13,073 nucleotides of DNA from Clostridia bacterium. Lineage in GTDB: Bacteria > Bacillota_A > Clostridia > Peptostreptococcales > JAAYPU01. Both the position numbers and the translations under genes were made by a program. Position 1 is the stretch's first letter. Each line of letters opens with the position of its first letter. Below, piece after piece: positions 12,864 to 13,073 of the stretch. The stretch is from positions 1 to 13,073 of the forward strand of contig JAKSCF010000758.1 of NCBI GenBank assembly GCA_022360735.1, read 5' to 3'. The notes beneath the pieces were generated by a model, which did not search any database, was not told where the DNA came from, and was given only the letters and a program-made list of their open reading frames with translations.

Positions 12864-13073
12864 TCAATATATATAATAATTTTCTTGTTCTGATGTTTTC
12901 CCAAGTTCAAATATTTTGATTGTTGGTACAGGAATAATTCGGCATATATGTTCAATTTTTTCTTTGTTAAAGCCCAGCATGTTGCTGTTGTTGTCGTATC
13001 TATAATTGGTAAACTCAACACCATCTTTATTGATGTACACCAATCTGTTTTGTTCGTTGTAGGAATAGGTTGA
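12864..13073 (-). CDS. 3' end of an Rhs/YD-repeat gene (partial, probably truncated)
   Basis: Reading leftward from the window edge, an open frame of 69 codons ends at TGA 12866-12864. It begins STYSYNEQNRLVYINKDG and continues FTNYRYDNNSNMLGF, the Y-x-YD-x-N-x-N pattern of Rhs/YD repeats of cell-surface or polymorphic-toxin proteins. After that comes a 35-residue tail (ending QENYYIY) with no similarity I recognise. Complete Rhs proteins continue past the last repeat into a DPxG core boundary and then a C-terminal toxin, neither of which is seen. It is therefore either a broken copy or a displaced C-terminal end. The start lies outside the window. It stops just before the hicA control region. 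Confidence 0.7.
   Translation of the reverse strand, partial: STYSYNEQNRLVYINKDGVEFTNYRYDNNSNMLGFNKEKIEHICRIIPVPTIKIFELGKTSEQENYYIY

Noticed and set aside
12830..13024. 64-codon minus-strand frame over the hicA promoter and Rhs end
   Set aside because: Out of frame with the YD-repeat reading and runs through the hicA promoter; the frame ending at 12864 has the recognisable repeat.
1..13073. tRNA, rRNA, CRISPR arrays, insertion sequences or riboswitches
   Set aside because: I looked for cloverleaf ends, regularly spaced repeats, transposase motifs with terminal repeats and known riboswitch cores, and saw none that I could support.

Overview
The window is AT-rich, has strong AGGAGG-type ribosome binding sites, and carries families typical of anaerobic Gram-positives: a NEAT-like haem protein, a Fis-type sigma-54 activator next to a DUF917 gene, and an Rhs/YD-repeat remnant. 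I read it as a chromosomal segment of a Clostridia-type Firmicute. The species cannot be named from the sequence, and all functional calls were made by eye.

Region 1 (about 185-5758) is a divergent catabolic-type module. A cytosine/hydantoin-type NCS1 permease runs leftward. A sigma-54 activator, a DUF917 (S-methylthiohydantoin desulfurase-like) protein and a hydantoinase-A-like protein run rightward as a tight operon. The permease has a well-matched -24/-12 promoter (TTGG-N8-TTGC), and a series of TTCTCA-type repeats lies between the divergent genes, so the activator probably drives the permease. The hydantoinase-A partner has lost the nucleotide-binding signatures of its family.

Region 2 (about 5759-6398) holds a 69-codon Q/N/S-rich protein made of a duplicated 30-residue module, a terminator, and an AT-rich gap with two inverted repeats.

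Region 3 (about 6399-11520) looks like an iron-responsive block. It encodes a secreted single NEAT-like protein, a Crp/Fnr-type regulator, a MarR regulator, a MATE exporter and a membrane GGDEF diguanylate cyclase. Four good Fur-box matches occur here: in front of the NEAT gene, at a consensus promoter pointing towards marR, in front of the MATE gene and in front of the cyclase gene. Two identical 15-bp palindromes flank marR and are probably its operators. Iron (Fur) and a small-molecule signal (MarR) therefore seem to converge on the exporter.

Region 4 (about 11547-13073) is the most striking part. It is a leftward hicA-hicB operon followed 11 nt later by a SecB-like chaperone gene. HicB carries an extra C-terminal tail after its ribbon-helix-helix domain. 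This is the architecture of a toxin-antitoxin-chaperone (TAC) system, here in an apparently Gram-positive genome, where general SecB is normally absent. Just upstream is the 3' end of a shortened Rhs/YD-repeat gene that runs off the window edge.
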